Assembly (NCBI RefSeq): GCF_030622045.1
Contig: NZ_CP130886.1
Location: 4,291,557-4,355,556 of the forward strand
Length of the DNA stretch: 64,000 nt
Source: Planctellipticum variicoloris
GTDB lineage: Bacteria; Planctomycetota; Planctomycetia; Planctomycetales; Planctomycetaceae
Reading direction: 5' to 3'
Shown: piece by piece, positions 39,946-49,908 of the stretch
Numbering within the stretch: position 1 is the first letter of the stretch
How the letters are laid out: each line of letters starts with the position of its first letter
The notes under the pieces: model-generated
Seen by the model: the letters and a program-made list of their open reading frames with translations, nothing else
Database searches by the model: none
What the model was told of the DNA's origin: nothing
Program-made: the position numbers and the translations under genes

Positions 39946-40983
39946 ATGACGGAAAGTCGCGTTCACGTTCGAAATCACGAAGAAGTTCGCAACCTCTTTG
40001 GCGCCCGGGACCGCAACCTGCGTCGTCTGCGCGACATGCTGCATATCGAGGTCGTTTTGCGGGGGGACGAACTGCACCTGAGCGGAGAAGCATCCGAGGT
40101 CGAGCGCGGGGAAGCCATTCTGGGAGAACTCAGAACAGTCATCGCGCGCAAAGGCTATCTCCCCGACGAAGACTTTGACCACATCCTGGAACGCAATCAG
40201 CCCCGGACCGCGGCGACGGAAGGCTCCGAGATTGACGTCTTCCACAAAGCCCGCAAGATTCGTCCGCTCGGCGCCGGACAGCAGGAGTACGTCGAGGCCA
40301 TCCGCAAACACGATCTGGTGATCTGCGCCGGGCCGGCCGGTTCCGGCAAGACTTACCTCGCCACGGCCATGGCGGTCAACGCCCTCCGCCGGGAACAGGT
40401 CCGCAAAATCGTCCTGGTCCGTCCCGCCGTCGAAGCCGGCGAAAAGCTGGGCTTCCTGCCCGGCGACATGCTGGCCAAAGTGAACCCCTTTCTGCGGCCG
40501 CTCCTCGACGCCCTGGGGGACATCCTCGATTTCGATCAGGTCCAGCGGTACATCGACAAGGACGTCATCGAGATCATCCCCCTCGCATTCATGCGGGGAC
40601 GGACGCTGAACAACACGTTCATGATCCTCGATGAGGCCCAGAATTCGACGCTCACACAGATGAAGATGTTCCTGACCCGCATGGGGCACCATTCCAAGAT
40701 CGTCGTCACCGGCGACGTAACTCAGACCGACCTCCCCGAACACATCGACAGCGGTCTGCTGGACGCGATGCGCCGGTTGCAGGGAGTGCCAGGCGTCGCC
40801 ACGGTGACCCTGTCCGGAGGCGATATTGTCCGGCACCCCCTCGTGCGCCGGATCGTCGCGGCGTACGATGCGGACCGCACCGAACGGCCGCCGGCAGTCC
40901 GCAGTTCCAGTCCCCCCGCGGCAATCCGCTCCGAACCCGTCAGTTCCGATTCGGAGCCGGAGACCACTCCAGAAGCGTTGTGA
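39946..40983 (+). CDS. PhoH-like ATPase
   Basis: The ATG at 39946 has GGAAG nearby and removes a non-conserved 55-codon extension. The 345 residues have an N-terminal KH-like region (about 1-85), then the PhoH helicase-like ATPase domain with Walker A GPAGSGKT (129-136), AMAVNALRREQVRKIVLVRP, Walker B FMILDEAQNST and the TGDVTQTDLP sensor motif. The Pro/Ser-rich last 35 residues are variable. PhoH proteins are phosphate-starvation-induced ATPases probably involved in RNA processing; the gene is a stable neighbour of ybeY across bacteria, as here. It starts the phoH-pgpH-ybeY-corC cluster. Confidence 0.93.
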   Translation: MTESRVHVRNHEEVRNLFGARDRNLRRLRDMLHIEVVLRGDELHLSGEASEVERGEAILGELRTVIARKGYLPDEDFDHILERNQPRTAATEGSEIDVFHKARKIRPLGAGQQEYVEAIRKHDLVICAGPAGSGKTYLATAMAVNALRREQVRKIVLVRPAVEAGEKLGFLPGDMLAKVNPFLRPLLDALGDILDFDQVQRYIDKDVIEIIPLAFMRGRTLNNTFMILDEAQNSTLTQMKMFLTRMGHHSKIVVTGDVTQTDLPEHIDSGLLDAMRRLQGVPGVATVTLSGGDIVRHPLVRRIVAAYDADRTERPPAVRSSSPPAAIRSEPVSSDSEPETTPEAL

Positions 40984-41077
40984 TATTGATTTCGGCGACT
41001 TCCTCAAGCTGAGTGCCATGCAGCCGGACGCTGCATGACATGGCAGCCGATTGTCGCAGTCCTTCGAGTTCGACGGT

Positions 41078-43399
41078 ATGCCGATCTTCCAGCCCCGACG
41101 TACGCGTTCCGCCAAGGCCGCCAGCCTGAAGGCGAATTCGTCGTTGGTGACGCGCGTCAGTTGCCAGCTCAGCAATACCGACGTGCTGTTGCGAATCTGC
41201 GTCTGCACCCTGTTCCTGGGACTGCTGGCGCTGTCGATCGGCTCCTGGCGGATGCCGTTCCCGTTTCACCAGGGCGATCTGGTCAAAAACGGAATTCTCG
41301 CAAAGATCGACTTTGAACGGGTCAACGAAGACAAAACCAATCTGGCTCTTCTGGCGGTCGAAGACCGCGTTCCTCCCGTATTCGTGCTGGACGCCGAACC
41401 GCTCTGGAATCTGCGCTATATTCTCCGCAGCCAGCTCTTTGAAGTTGCGGAAGTACAGAGCCTTAAAGAACTTGGAGCAGAAACTCGCGCCAAGTTCGGC
41501 CTGTCGACGCCGGTCGGAGCCGAAACGCCTGCGTCGATTTCTCCCGAGCAGGAACGGGACTGGAAACTCCTGAAGGACGCGATCGGCCCCGACAAAACCG
41601 ATGAGCAGCGAATCGACGAGGTCGTGCTGGAGTTCGACCAGTTCACCTCCAGCCTGCGCGAGTTCGGGGTTCTCGATCCCGCGGAAACCACCCGTCGCGA
41701 TCTGCAGCCGGATCAGCACATTACGATTGTCGATCGTGACGGCCCGACGCAGGAATTGCGGCAGATTCTCATCGGCGATGCCCTGCTGGCCGAAACGCTC
41801 AAACCCTCGGGGCGGCTGGGCCGCATGTGGAAGTCCTACCCCGCCATCGTCAAGTTGCAGCCCGTGCTCGAACGCTGGCTCCTCAACTCGACTCCGGTCA
41901 CGCTGCAATACGACGAACTGCTGACCCGCCAGGCCGTCGACGACGCCCGACTGACCACGGAACCGATCAGCGATTCCTACAAACGGGGTTCCGTCCTGGT
42001 GGCCCCCGGCTCTCGGCTGACGGAAGAAAACCTGAACGTCCTCCGCGCCCAGTACGACGCCATCGAACGCAGCATCCCGTTCGGCGAGCGGATTGTCCGG
42101 ATCGTCACGGTCGTGGCTCTGCTGCTCGTCCTTGGCAGCATGATCGGCTATCACCTGGTTCGAAACGAACCCCGGCTCGTCACCAGCATCGGACGTCTGA
42201 CGGTATTGCTTTCCGTCGTCACCGCGACCATCGCCCTGGCCCAATGGCTCAGCGTCGATCCCTGGCGGGCCGAGGTGATCCCGATCCTCTGCACCGCCAT
42301 GGTTCTGTCCATCGCCTACAACCAGGTCCTCGGCGCCCTCGCCGGGTTTACGATGTGCCTGGTCGTAACGCTCTCAACGGGCGGGTCCGTCGATCAGTTT
42401 GTGATTCTGATGGCCTCCGTCTCCGCCGCCGTCGTTCCGTTACAACAGGTCGCTTCCCGTTCCAAGCTGGTGCTCGTCGGCTTTGGGACCGCCGTCACAT
42501 TCTTCGTCGTCACCTGGGGAGTCAGCGCGATTGGGACTCAACAGTTCTCAACGCTCTGGGCGGATCAGCAACTTCTTTACAGTGCGCTTCGCGGCGCCGG
42601 CTGGTGTCTCGCCGCCGGGTATCTGGTCGCCGGCAGCCTGCCGTTCGTGGAACAGACGTTCGGGGTGGTCACCGACATCAGCCTGCTGGAATTGAGCGAC
42701 ATCAGTCACCCGCTGCTGCAGGAGCTGGTCCGTCGGGCGCCCGGCACCTACAACCACTCGATCGGCGTCGCCACCATTTCTGAAACCGCCGCCGACGCCA
42801 TCGGCGCCAACGGCCTCCTCTGCCGCGTCGGCGCCTACTTCCACGACATCGGCAAGATGCTCAAGCCCCAGTACTTCGTCGAGAACATGCTCCCCGGGCA
42901 GGGGAGCCGGCACGAGCACCTGGCGCCGGCCATGAGCACCCTCATCATCATCGGCCACGTCAAAGACGGCGTCGACCTCGCGCAACAGCACGGCCTCCCC
43001 GGGCCGTTGATCGATTTCATCGAACAGCACCACGGCACGACGCTGGTTGAGTATTTCTACCATGCCGCGACAAAAGCTGCCGGCGCCGACCCAGACCTCC
43101 GTGCCGCCGTCGAAGAAGCCGCCTTCCGCTACCCCGGCCCCAAACCGCAGTCCAAAGAGGCGGCGGTGATGATGATCGCCGACGCCGTCGAAGGGGCCAG
43201 CCGGACTCTGAGCGATCCGACGCCTCGCCGGATCGAGACCCTCGTTCATGAAATCGCGATCAAGCGGCTCCTGGACGGCCAGTTCGATGAGAGTTCGCTG
43301 ACGCTCAGCGAGCTGGCGATTGTCGAAGACTCCCTGACCAAGTCGCTGATCGGCATCTACCACGGCCGGATCAAGTACCCGGAACAGAAGACCGCGTGA
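41078..43399 (+). CDS. 7TM-HD phosphohydrolase (PgpH/YqfF-like cyclic-di-AMP phosphodiesterase)
   Basis: The 773-residue protein starts at ATG 41078 (a TTG at 41051 would add nine). An N-terminal membrane helix (about 42-60) is followed by a large extracytoplasmic 7TMR-HDED domain, then six or seven membrane helices (about 340-540), and a C-terminal cytoplasmic HD domain: HSIGVATISETAADAIG, VGAYFHDIGKMLKP (metal site), GHVKDGVDLA and EQHHGTTLVEYFYH. By family knowledge PgpH hydrolyses c-di-AMP to pApA. The gene ends with GTGA, where the GTG is the ybeY start codon, indicating translational coupling. It lies about 95 bases after phoH. Confidence 0.93.
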   Translation: MPIFQPRRTRSAKAASLKANSSLVTRVSCQLSNTDVLLRICVCTLFLGLLALSIGSWRMPFPFHQGDLVKNGILAKIDFERVNEDKTNLALLAVEDRVPPVFVLDAEPLWNLRYILRSQLFEVAEVQSLKELGAETRAKFGLSTPVGAETPASISPEQERDWKLLKDAIGPDKTDEQRIDEVVLEFDQFTSSLREFGVLDPAETTRRDLQPDQHITIVDRDGPTQELRQILIGDALLAETLKPSGRLGRMWKSYPAIVKLQPVLERWLLNSTPVTLQYDELLTRQAVDDARLTTEPISDSYKRGSVLVAPGSRLTEENLNVLRAQYDAIERSIPFGERIVRIVTVVALLLVLGSMIGYHLVRNEPRLVTSIGRLTVLLSVVTATIALAQWLSVDPWRAEVIPILCTAMVLSIAYNQVLGALAGFTMCLVVTLSTGGSVDQFVILMASVSAAVVPLQQVASRSKLVLVGFGTAVTFFVVTWGVSAIGTQQFSTLWADQQLLYSALRGAGWCLAAGYLVAGSLPFVEQTFGVVTDISLLELSDISHPLLQELVRRAPGTYNHSIGVATISETAADAIGANGLLCRVGAYFHDIGKMLKPQYFVENMLPGQGSRHEHLAPAMSTLIIIGHVKDGVDLAQQHGLPGPLIDFIEQHHGTTLVEYFYHAATKAAGADPDLRAAVEEAAFRYPGPKPQSKEAAVMMIADAVEGASRTLSDPTPRRIETLVHEIAIKRLLDGQFDESSLTLSELAIVEDSLTKSLIGIYHGRIKYPEQKTA

Positions 43400-43911
43400 C
43401 TCCGCCTCAGTTTCAGATCGACATCGTCAACCGTCAGGATCTTCTTCCCTGCGACGAACCCGGACTGCGCCGCGCATTGACGCATGTGCTGATCCAGGAA
43501 GGTGTTCAGGAAGCGGAGATCAGCGTCGCCCTTGTCGACGATCTGGAAATTCATCGCGTCAACCGCGAGTTTCTGGATCATGACTCTCCGACGGACGTCA
43601 TCAGCTTCCTGCTCTCCGAGCCTCCCCCGAATCGCCCCCAATCCCCCTGGCCTGCCGGTTTTCCGCTGGAAGGGGAACTGGTTATCAGCGTCAGCACGGC
43701 AGCTCGGGACGCCTCGCAACACGGCTGGAGTCCTGGCGCGGAACTGATACTATATGCCGTCCACGGAATGCTGCACTTGTGCGGTTATGACGATCTGACT
43801 GACGACGCCCGGCCGCTGATGCGGATCCGGGAACGCGAACTCGTGACGGAACTTGGACTTTTCGATCCTTCCACAGCGACGGTCGATCCTCTGGCGGGCT
43901 TGCAGTCGTGA
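43396..43911 (+). CDS. ybeY: Endoribonuclease YbeY (rRNA maturation factor)
   Basis: YbeY is a zinc enzyme needed for 16S rRNA 3'-end maturation and ribosome quality control. The 171 residues start with a GTG overlapping the upstream stop (GTGA). Conserved blocks are VNREFLDHDSPTDVISF and the metal motif HGMLHLCGYDD. The usual motif is H-G-x-L-H-L-x-G-Y-D-H; H123 and H127 are present but the third ligand position (133) is Asp instead of His. Asp can bind zinc, so activity is not excluded, but this is a notable substitution. The C-terminal ~20 residues are an extra tail. Confidence 0.93.
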   Translation: MTPPQFQIDIVNRQDLLPCDEPGLRRALTHVLIQEGVQEAEISVALVDDLEIHRVNREFLDHDSPTDVISFLLSEPPPNRPQSPWPAGFPLEGELVISVSTAARDASQHGWSPGAELILYAVHGMLHLCGYDDLTDDARPLMRIRERELVTELGLFDPSTATVDPLAGLQS

Positions 43912-43966
43912 CCTTTCGCGGAAACGCATCAATGATCGTCGACGAACAACCTGACATGTCGGACGG

Positions 43967-45331
<1,365 letters not shown>

Positions 45332-45338
45332 CCAGCTC

Positions 45339-45420
45339 AAACTCCAAACGCCAAATCTCAAACACCCAATGAGCCAGAGTTATCGCGAACTTGAGATCTG
45401 GTGTTTGGAACTTGGTGTTT
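45339..45420. repeat. Imperfect palindrome made of CCAAA / TTTGG units
   Basis: 45339-45366 (AAACTCCAAACGCCAAATCT core) and 45391-45420 (TTGAGATCTGGTGTTTGGAA core) are imperfect inverted repeats; the whole hairpin is 82 bases. It sits between convergent corC and fhcB, and the right arm encodes the last residues of fhcB. Confidence 0.75.
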
Positions 45421-46717
45421 CAGACTTCTCCCCCTGCAGCTCCGCCAGAATCGCACGCAGGATGTCGCCATCCGACGGCGCCTGCTGCGGCAACGTCGTT
45501 CTAAGCGGGATCGGGACTTCGTCCATCCGGTACGCCGTTCCCGGCAGATGGATGCCGTAGACTGCGGTCGTGACGCGGACGGTCGGCGTCACCGGCAGCT
45601 CGCAGTTCGCCCGTTCGAGGACGATGGTCGGGATCTGCGTCAGGCGCTCCCGCGCCGCTAGCGGAAACGTGTCGATGCGGTCCGTGCCGACAAACAGAAC
45701 TGCGTCGGTTTCGCCGTGCGCCAGCAGATCCCCGGCGGAAAACTCGCCCGGGTTGTACCTCGGATAGCCCCGCGCCAGATTCACGCTGAAGGGGTATCCT
45801 GTCTGCCAGCAGAGAACATTATCGGCCCCCGAGACGTCTCCCAGGACGCGCATCCGGCGGGCGTAAAATCGGGTGAAGGCGTTGAGATCGATCACCAGCC
45901 GGAGCAGCGCCTCGACGTTGCGATGTCCCAGGGGCTGCCGGGCGACGCCGTATCCGAAGAAGATCACGCCTGACCGGCACGTTTTCATCCGCTCTGCCAG
46001 ATCGCGGAGCGTTTCCAGCGGCACGCCGGTCTCTGTTCCGGGGGCAGGCTCGATTCCCTGCAGCAGACCACGGAGCGTCCAGAGGGCCGCAAAGTCCCGG
46101 CCGGGTTTGACCTGTATGAAGACGTCGGCCAGTTCCGCCGTGGCAGTCCGTGCGACGTCGACGACGACCAGGGTCCGGTCGGCCCGTCCGTTGGGGATCA
46201 ACTCCCCCTTCGGTTCGAGGGAATACCGTTCCAGATGCCGCGGATGGGACACGACCGGGTCCGATCCCCAGTAGATCACCAGGTCCGCCCGGTTCTTGAC
46301 TTCCCCCAGCGAGCAGGTCGATTCCCCCGACTGCTGCAGCGCCAGGATCGATGGAGCGTGCCCTTCGGAGGCCGTCGTGTCGATCGTCGCTCCCAGAAAA
46401 TCCGCGAGCGCCACTGCCGCCCGCTGTCCGTCCGTGCTGCTCCGCGACAGGCCATAGATCAGCGGCGCCCGCGCCTTGCGCAGAATCTCAGCAGCCGCCT
46501 GGACGGCCTCGGTCACGGAGACCGGGCGATCGCGCACGACCGCGGCCGGCTCGGCGGAAGGCTCGTGCGATGCGAACCACGCGACGGCGTGCGGACAGTC
46601 GGTCGAGAGCCCGGCAATCCGTCCGTCGGCGACCGTGATGCGCAGATCGTCGCACACGCAGGCACACGCCGTGCAGGCCACGTGCTCGGTCACGGATTCC
46701 TCGGTGCGAATCAACAT
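45380..46717 (-). CDS. fhcB: Formylmethanofuran dehydrogenase subunit B homologue (FhcB)
   Basis: The 445-residue protein resembles FwdB/FhcB of the molybdopterin oxidoreductase superfamily. The N-terminal cysteine cluster reads ACTACACVCDDLRITVADG, followed by CPHAVAWF and ASEGHAPSILALQQSG. In methanogenic FwdB a Cys or Sec lies shortly before the equivalent HGPS; here that position is Glu-Gly, so tungsten or molybdenum ligation by a residue there is unlikely. In bacteria the Fhc complex works as a formyltransferase/hydrolase in the tetrahydromethanopterin C1 pathway, with B a non-dehydrogenase subunit. FhcA, C and D are not in this window. The tail GEKSETPSSKHQISSSR is read from the adjacent palindrome. 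Confidence 0.87.
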   Translation of the reverse strand: MLIRTEESVTEHVACTACACVCDDLRITVADGRIAGLSTDCPHAVAWFASHEPSAEPAAVVRDRPVSVTEAVQAAAEILRKARAPLIYGLSRSSTDGQRAAVALADFLGATIDTTASEGHAPSILALQQSGESTCSLGEVKNRADLVIYWGSDPVVSHPRHLERYSLEPKGELIPNGRADRTLVVVDVARTATAELADVFIQVKPGRDFAALWTLRGLLQGIEPAPGTETGVPLETLRDLAERMKTCRSGVIFFGYGVARQPLGHRNVEALLRLVIDLNAFTRFYARRMRVLGDVSGADNVLCWQTGYPFSVNLARGYPRYNPGEFSAGDLLAHGETDAVLFVGTDRIDTFPLAARERLTQIPTIVLERANCELPVTPTVRVTTAVYGIHLPGTAYRMDEVPIPLRTTLPQQAPSDGDILRAILAELQGEKSETPSSKHQISSSR

Positions 46718-46949
46718 GGGTGGAGATCGTCAGCAGGCGAAGCGGGAGCCGATCGCTGCCGGCTTTCCGCGTCTAGTAGTCCAGTGGTGTCGTTTGTGCG
46801 GCGGCCAGATTGTACGGCGTGGACATGGATTGAGGCCAGACCGAGGGGGGCTCGCCGGGGTGATGGGCGAGTTCGGGGGGAATGCGGCTCCCGATTCCCC
46901 CACCGGTCCGCTGATCTGATACACTTCTTGACAGTACCAAGTCCCCATC

Positions 46950-46971
46950 GGCAGGCGGGAGCCTGCCCTAC
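46950..46971. repeat. Hairpin of the GTAGGG family
   Basis: GGCAGGC-GGGA-GCCTGCC (46950-46967) is followed by CTAC, so on the minus strand it begins GTAGGGCAGGC. It lies 33 bases before the DHFR-like gene and could mask or stabilise its 5' region. Confidence 0.6.
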
Positions 46972-47003
46972 ATTGAGGCCAGTTCGGCGACGAAGAGTCT
47001 TCC

Positions 47004-47537
47004 ATGCGTGTGTCGGTTTATATTGCGGCCAGTCTCGACGGGTTCATTGCCCGTCCGGATGGAGATATCGCCTGGCTGACGGCCTTTCCCGATTCCGATG
47101 GGGAGGATTACGGCTATTACGACTTTCTGGACTCGGTCGATGCCATCGTGATGGGCCGGCATACGTTCGAGAAGGTGCTGACGTTCGGCGCGTGGCCGTT
47201 CGATGACGCCAAGCGCGTGGTCGTTCTGTCTTCGACGCTCGCCGCCCTGCCGGATGATCTGCCCGCAACCGTGACGCTGGCGAATGGCGCGCCGGCGGAG
47301 GTGTTGGCGCAGCTTGTGACCGAAGGGATCGAGCACGTTTATCTCGACGGCGGGCAGACGGTGCAGAAGTTCCTCGCCGCGGGGCTGGTGAATCGGATCA
47401 CGCTGACGCATCTGCCGATTCTGCTGGGCCAGGGAATCCCGCTGTTCGGCCCGCTGTCCGACGACATTTCGCTCCGGCATGTGAAGACGCAGAGTTACGC
47501 GAGCGGATTCGTGCAGAGCACTTACGACGTGGCGTAG
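47004..47537 (+). CDS. Dihydrofolate reductase-like protein (RibD C-terminal domain family)
   Basis: The 177-residue protein begins MRVSVYIAASLDGFIARPDGDIAWL, the hallmark N-terminus of the YyaP/YwjB-like branch of the DHFR/RibD_C superfamily. Further motifs are VDAIVMGRHTFEKVLTFG (NADPH region), VYLDGGQTVQKFLAAGLVNR (Gly-Gly motif) and LPILLGQGIPLFG. It most likely reduces a pteridine- or pyrimidine-like substrate with NADPH; the exact substrate is unknown, and it is not a canonical folate enzyme. It is monocistronic, with an unrelated exported protein downstream. Confidence 0.9.
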   Translation: MRVSVYIAASLDGFIARPDGDIAWLTAFPDSDGEDYGYYDFLDSVDAIVMGRHTFEKVLTFGAWPFDDAKRVVVLSSTLAALPDDLPATVTLANGAPAEVLAQLVTEGIEHVYLDGGQTVQKFLAAGLVNRITLTHLPILLGQGIPLFGPLSDDISLRHVKTQSYASGFVQSTYDVA

Positions 47538-47697
47538 CGTCGGGGGCATTCGGTCTTGCCACGACCTGAGCCAAAGACTCTGCAATCAATCGGTTCGAAG
47601 CGGCGCCAATTCCGATTGACACTCACATTCGGCCAGATAATCTGGGCGTTGAGTGACCGTCTTGATTTCTCGCGCCCTGAGTCCGAGGAGATTCCCG

Positions 47698-48300
47698 ATG
47701 AAGCATTCTGCGACGTTCACAGTGCTATTCGTGACTGCGATTGCCGGACTGACGGTCGGGGACGTCACCCTTGCGGCCGAAAAGGAGGCAGTCGCATCGC
47801 TCGAACGACTTCCGATTGATGCGGACGATCTTGTCAGCGCAACGGGGCTCAATATCTACAAGTTTCAAACGCAACTCCCCGAAGACCAGAAGTTCGAGGT
47901 GGTGCTGCGGGAGATTGAGGCCAAAGACCATACGCCGCGAGTGCTCCACCGCTTTCCGTTTCGCCACGGCGCTGAAGGCCCCGTGATTCTCCGAGCGTCG
48001 TTTTTGCGACGGGATCGCAAGCTTGAGGGCGTTCTTCTGAATGGAGGACAGGAAGCCGAGTACCGTCTCGATCTGCCGGACTGCTCGCCGAGCGGAATCG
48101 CGACAATCGTTGCTGTCCCGCTGGCCGGGCTGGCCCCAACTCAGAAAACCTTGTTCGTTCATGGTTCGACACGCGATCAAAGCCATCTGGAACCAGGAGA
48201 GATTGGTCTGCTAACACTTGTCGCCAGCGAGCCCGGGAAACCCGCCTCAATGAATGCGTATCCCCGAGCGGAGTTGTTAATTCAGCCGGTTAACGATTAA
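47698..48300 (+). CDS. Secreted protein of unknown function
   Basis: The ATG at 47698 has GAGGAG close upstream and gives a signal peptide (MKHSATFTVLFVTAIAGLTV, cleavage near LAA-EK); the upstream 15 codons of frame are discarded. The mature protein is about 175 residues, beta-rich, with no motif that I recognise (for example VILRASFLRRDRKLEGVLLN and GEIGLLTLVASE). The base composition here is a little more AT-rich than in the neighbouring housekeeping genes. Export to the periplasm or surface is the only inference. About 250 bases without a gene follow. Confidence 0.68.
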   Translation: MKHSATFTVLFVTAIAGLTVGDVTLAAEKEAVASLERLPIDADDLVSATGLNIYKFQTQLPEDQKFEVVLREIEAKDHTPRVLHRFPFRHGAEGPVILRASFLRRDRKLEGVLLNGGQEAEYRLDLPDCSPSGIATIVAVPLAGLAPTQKTLFVHGSTRDQSHLEPGEIGLLTLVASEPGKPASMNAYPRAELLIQPVND

Positions 48301-48547
48301 GGTCGCGTGCTAAAGCGCGATGGCGACCGCGAAAAACACACGACATTCCGTGATCGCGCGCAATCTCTAACATATCCTTGCCGCTGATGCTCGAAGACAA
48401 TTCCGAACCAGTCGCCCGGTTCGCGAAAATGCCGCGGCGCATTGCACCCAGATTCGCCGTATGTGCCTGGCGAATCGCCCATGTGCCGAAGAAAGAGACC
48501 GGCACGCTGCAAGTCTCACTGAACCTCAGGCTCCGTTTCCCCCCTGA

Positions 48548-49306
48548 ATGTCTTCCGAAATGCAGAACGTCCTCATCATCACTGGCGGCAGCCGCGGCAT
48601 CGGTGCTGCGACGGCAAAACTGGCGGCGGCCCGCGGATACGCGGTCTGCGTAAACTACCATCGCAGCCGGCCTGCCGCCGATGCAGTCGTCGCGGAGATC
48701 ACGGCGGCCGGCGGAAGGGCGATTGCCGTTGCGGCGGATGTCGCTTCGGAAGTCGACGTCGTTTCCCTGTTTCAGAAGGTTGATGACCTTTTGGGTCCGG
48801 TCACGGCTCTGGTCAACAATGCTGGGATTCTCGAGACGCAGATGCGCGTTGAAGAGATGAACGCCTCTCGACTCAACCGCATTCTGGCGACAAACGTCAC
48901 CGGTTCGTTTCTGTGCGCCCGCGAGGCGATCCGCCGGATGTCGACGCGACACGGCGGTCGCGGCGGCGCGATCGTCAATGTTTCCTCGGCGGCCTCCCGG
49001 CTGGGAGCCGCTGGCGAATACGTCGACTACGCCGCGTCGAAGGGAGCGGTCGACACGCTGACGATCGGTCTGTCGCGCGAAGTGGCGGGCGAGAGAATTC
49101 GCGTGAACGCCGTCCGCCCGGCGTTCATTGACACCGAGATTCACGCCAGTGGCGGCGAACCGGGACGAGTCGACCGGATCAAGGATTCGATTCCCATGAA
49201 ACGGGGCGGGCAGCCAGAAGAAGTCGCCAGCGCAATATTGTGGTTGCTGTCAGATGAGGCCTCCTATACGACAGGCACGTTCATCGAACTGGCCGGCGGG
49301 CGATAG
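48548..49306 (+). CDS. Short-chain dehydrogenase/reductase (FabG/glucose dehydrogenase-like)
   Basis: The 252 residues are a classical SDR: cofactor motif TGGSRGIGAAT, then adenine-ring Asp in VAADVASEVDV, the NNAGILE motif, and the catalytic Ser-Tyr-Lys set in VNVSSAASRLG and YVDYAASKGAVD. The C-terminal SDEASYTTGTFIELAGGR is typical. The Asn-Tyr-His-Arg-Ser stretch after beta-2 (VCVNYHRSRPAAD) suggests NADP preference. The substrate is unknown. It is followed 60 bases later by an exported protein gene. Confidence 0.92.
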   Translation: MSSEMQNVLIITGGSRGIGAATAKLAAARGYAVCVNYHRSRPAADAVVAEITAAGGRAIAVAADVASEVDVVSLFQKVDDLLGPVTALVNNAGILETQMRVEEMNASRLNRILATNVTGSFLCAREAIRRMSTRHGGRGGAIVNVSSAASRLGAAGEYVDYAASKGAVDTLTIGLSREVAGERIRVNAVRPAFIDTEIHASGGEPGRVDRIKDSIPMKRGGQPEEVASAILWLLSDEASYTTGTFIELAGGR

Positions 49307-49369
49307 CGCCGGATGCCAGCGAGTAAGAGCGCCGTTACCAAGGTTCCGGCATTTTCGAGGCGCCGCACC

Positions 49370-49804
49370 ATGAAATCCCGAGTTGGCGTACCGCTGGTGT
49401 TCTTTGCGGTCCTGTGGTTCTCCTTCGAACGGTCGGCTGCCGAGAATCCCCGGCAGAGTTCCCCGACGACGGAGACGAGGCGCGTTCTCGGCATGGACGT
49501 GCCGGTCCTCACGGACTTCAATGAAGTTGAACGGCACGTCGGTCGGCTGGTGGCGCTGCGTGGGGTTGTGACTCCCGGGACGAAGTTCCCTGATCTCATC
49601 GGCGTCGAAGTGAAGTCGCCCGACGCCTTGCGGGGTCGTGAAGCGTATGCGGTCGGCATTCTCGCAAAGTGGACCGTAGAGCGGGAGGAGGCTGAGGCGG
49701 GTCGGCGCGCGAACAGTCCGATTCCCGGCACAGGTCCGGGGGGCAAATACCTGCTGTACTTCGATCTGAGCGGCAAACTCGCGGAAGCGCGCCCCCTGCC
49801 CTGA
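49370..49804 (+). CDS. Small exported protein of unknown function
   Basis: An ATG at 49370 preceded by GAGG gives a 144-residue protein with a signal peptide (KSRVGVPLVFFAVLWFSF, cleavage near SAAE); an ATG at 49313 would add 19 residues that spoil the signal. The mature protein contains an OB- or SH3-like stretch (ERHVGRLVALRGVVTPGTKFP, then LIGVEVKSPDALRGREAYAVG) that resembles small beta-barrel domains, with a Pro/Gly-rich end. No family was recognised. It lies between the SDR and MBL genes on the same strand. Confidence 0.62.
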   Translation: MKSRVGVPLVFFAVLWFSFERSAAENPRQSSPTTETRRVLGMDVPVLTDFNEVERHVGRLVALRGVVTPGTKFPDLIGVEVKSPDALRGREAYAVGILAKWTVEREEAEAGRRANSPIPGTGPGGKYLLYFDLSGKLAEARPLP

Positions 49805-49908
49805 CCGGCGTCGGATTGCTCTCTCCCTGAAACTGGACCAGAATTGGCGCCGCATCAGACTCCGCGGCGACACCGAGCGGAAGAAGTCCTGACATCGGGA
49901 AAGAGCAG

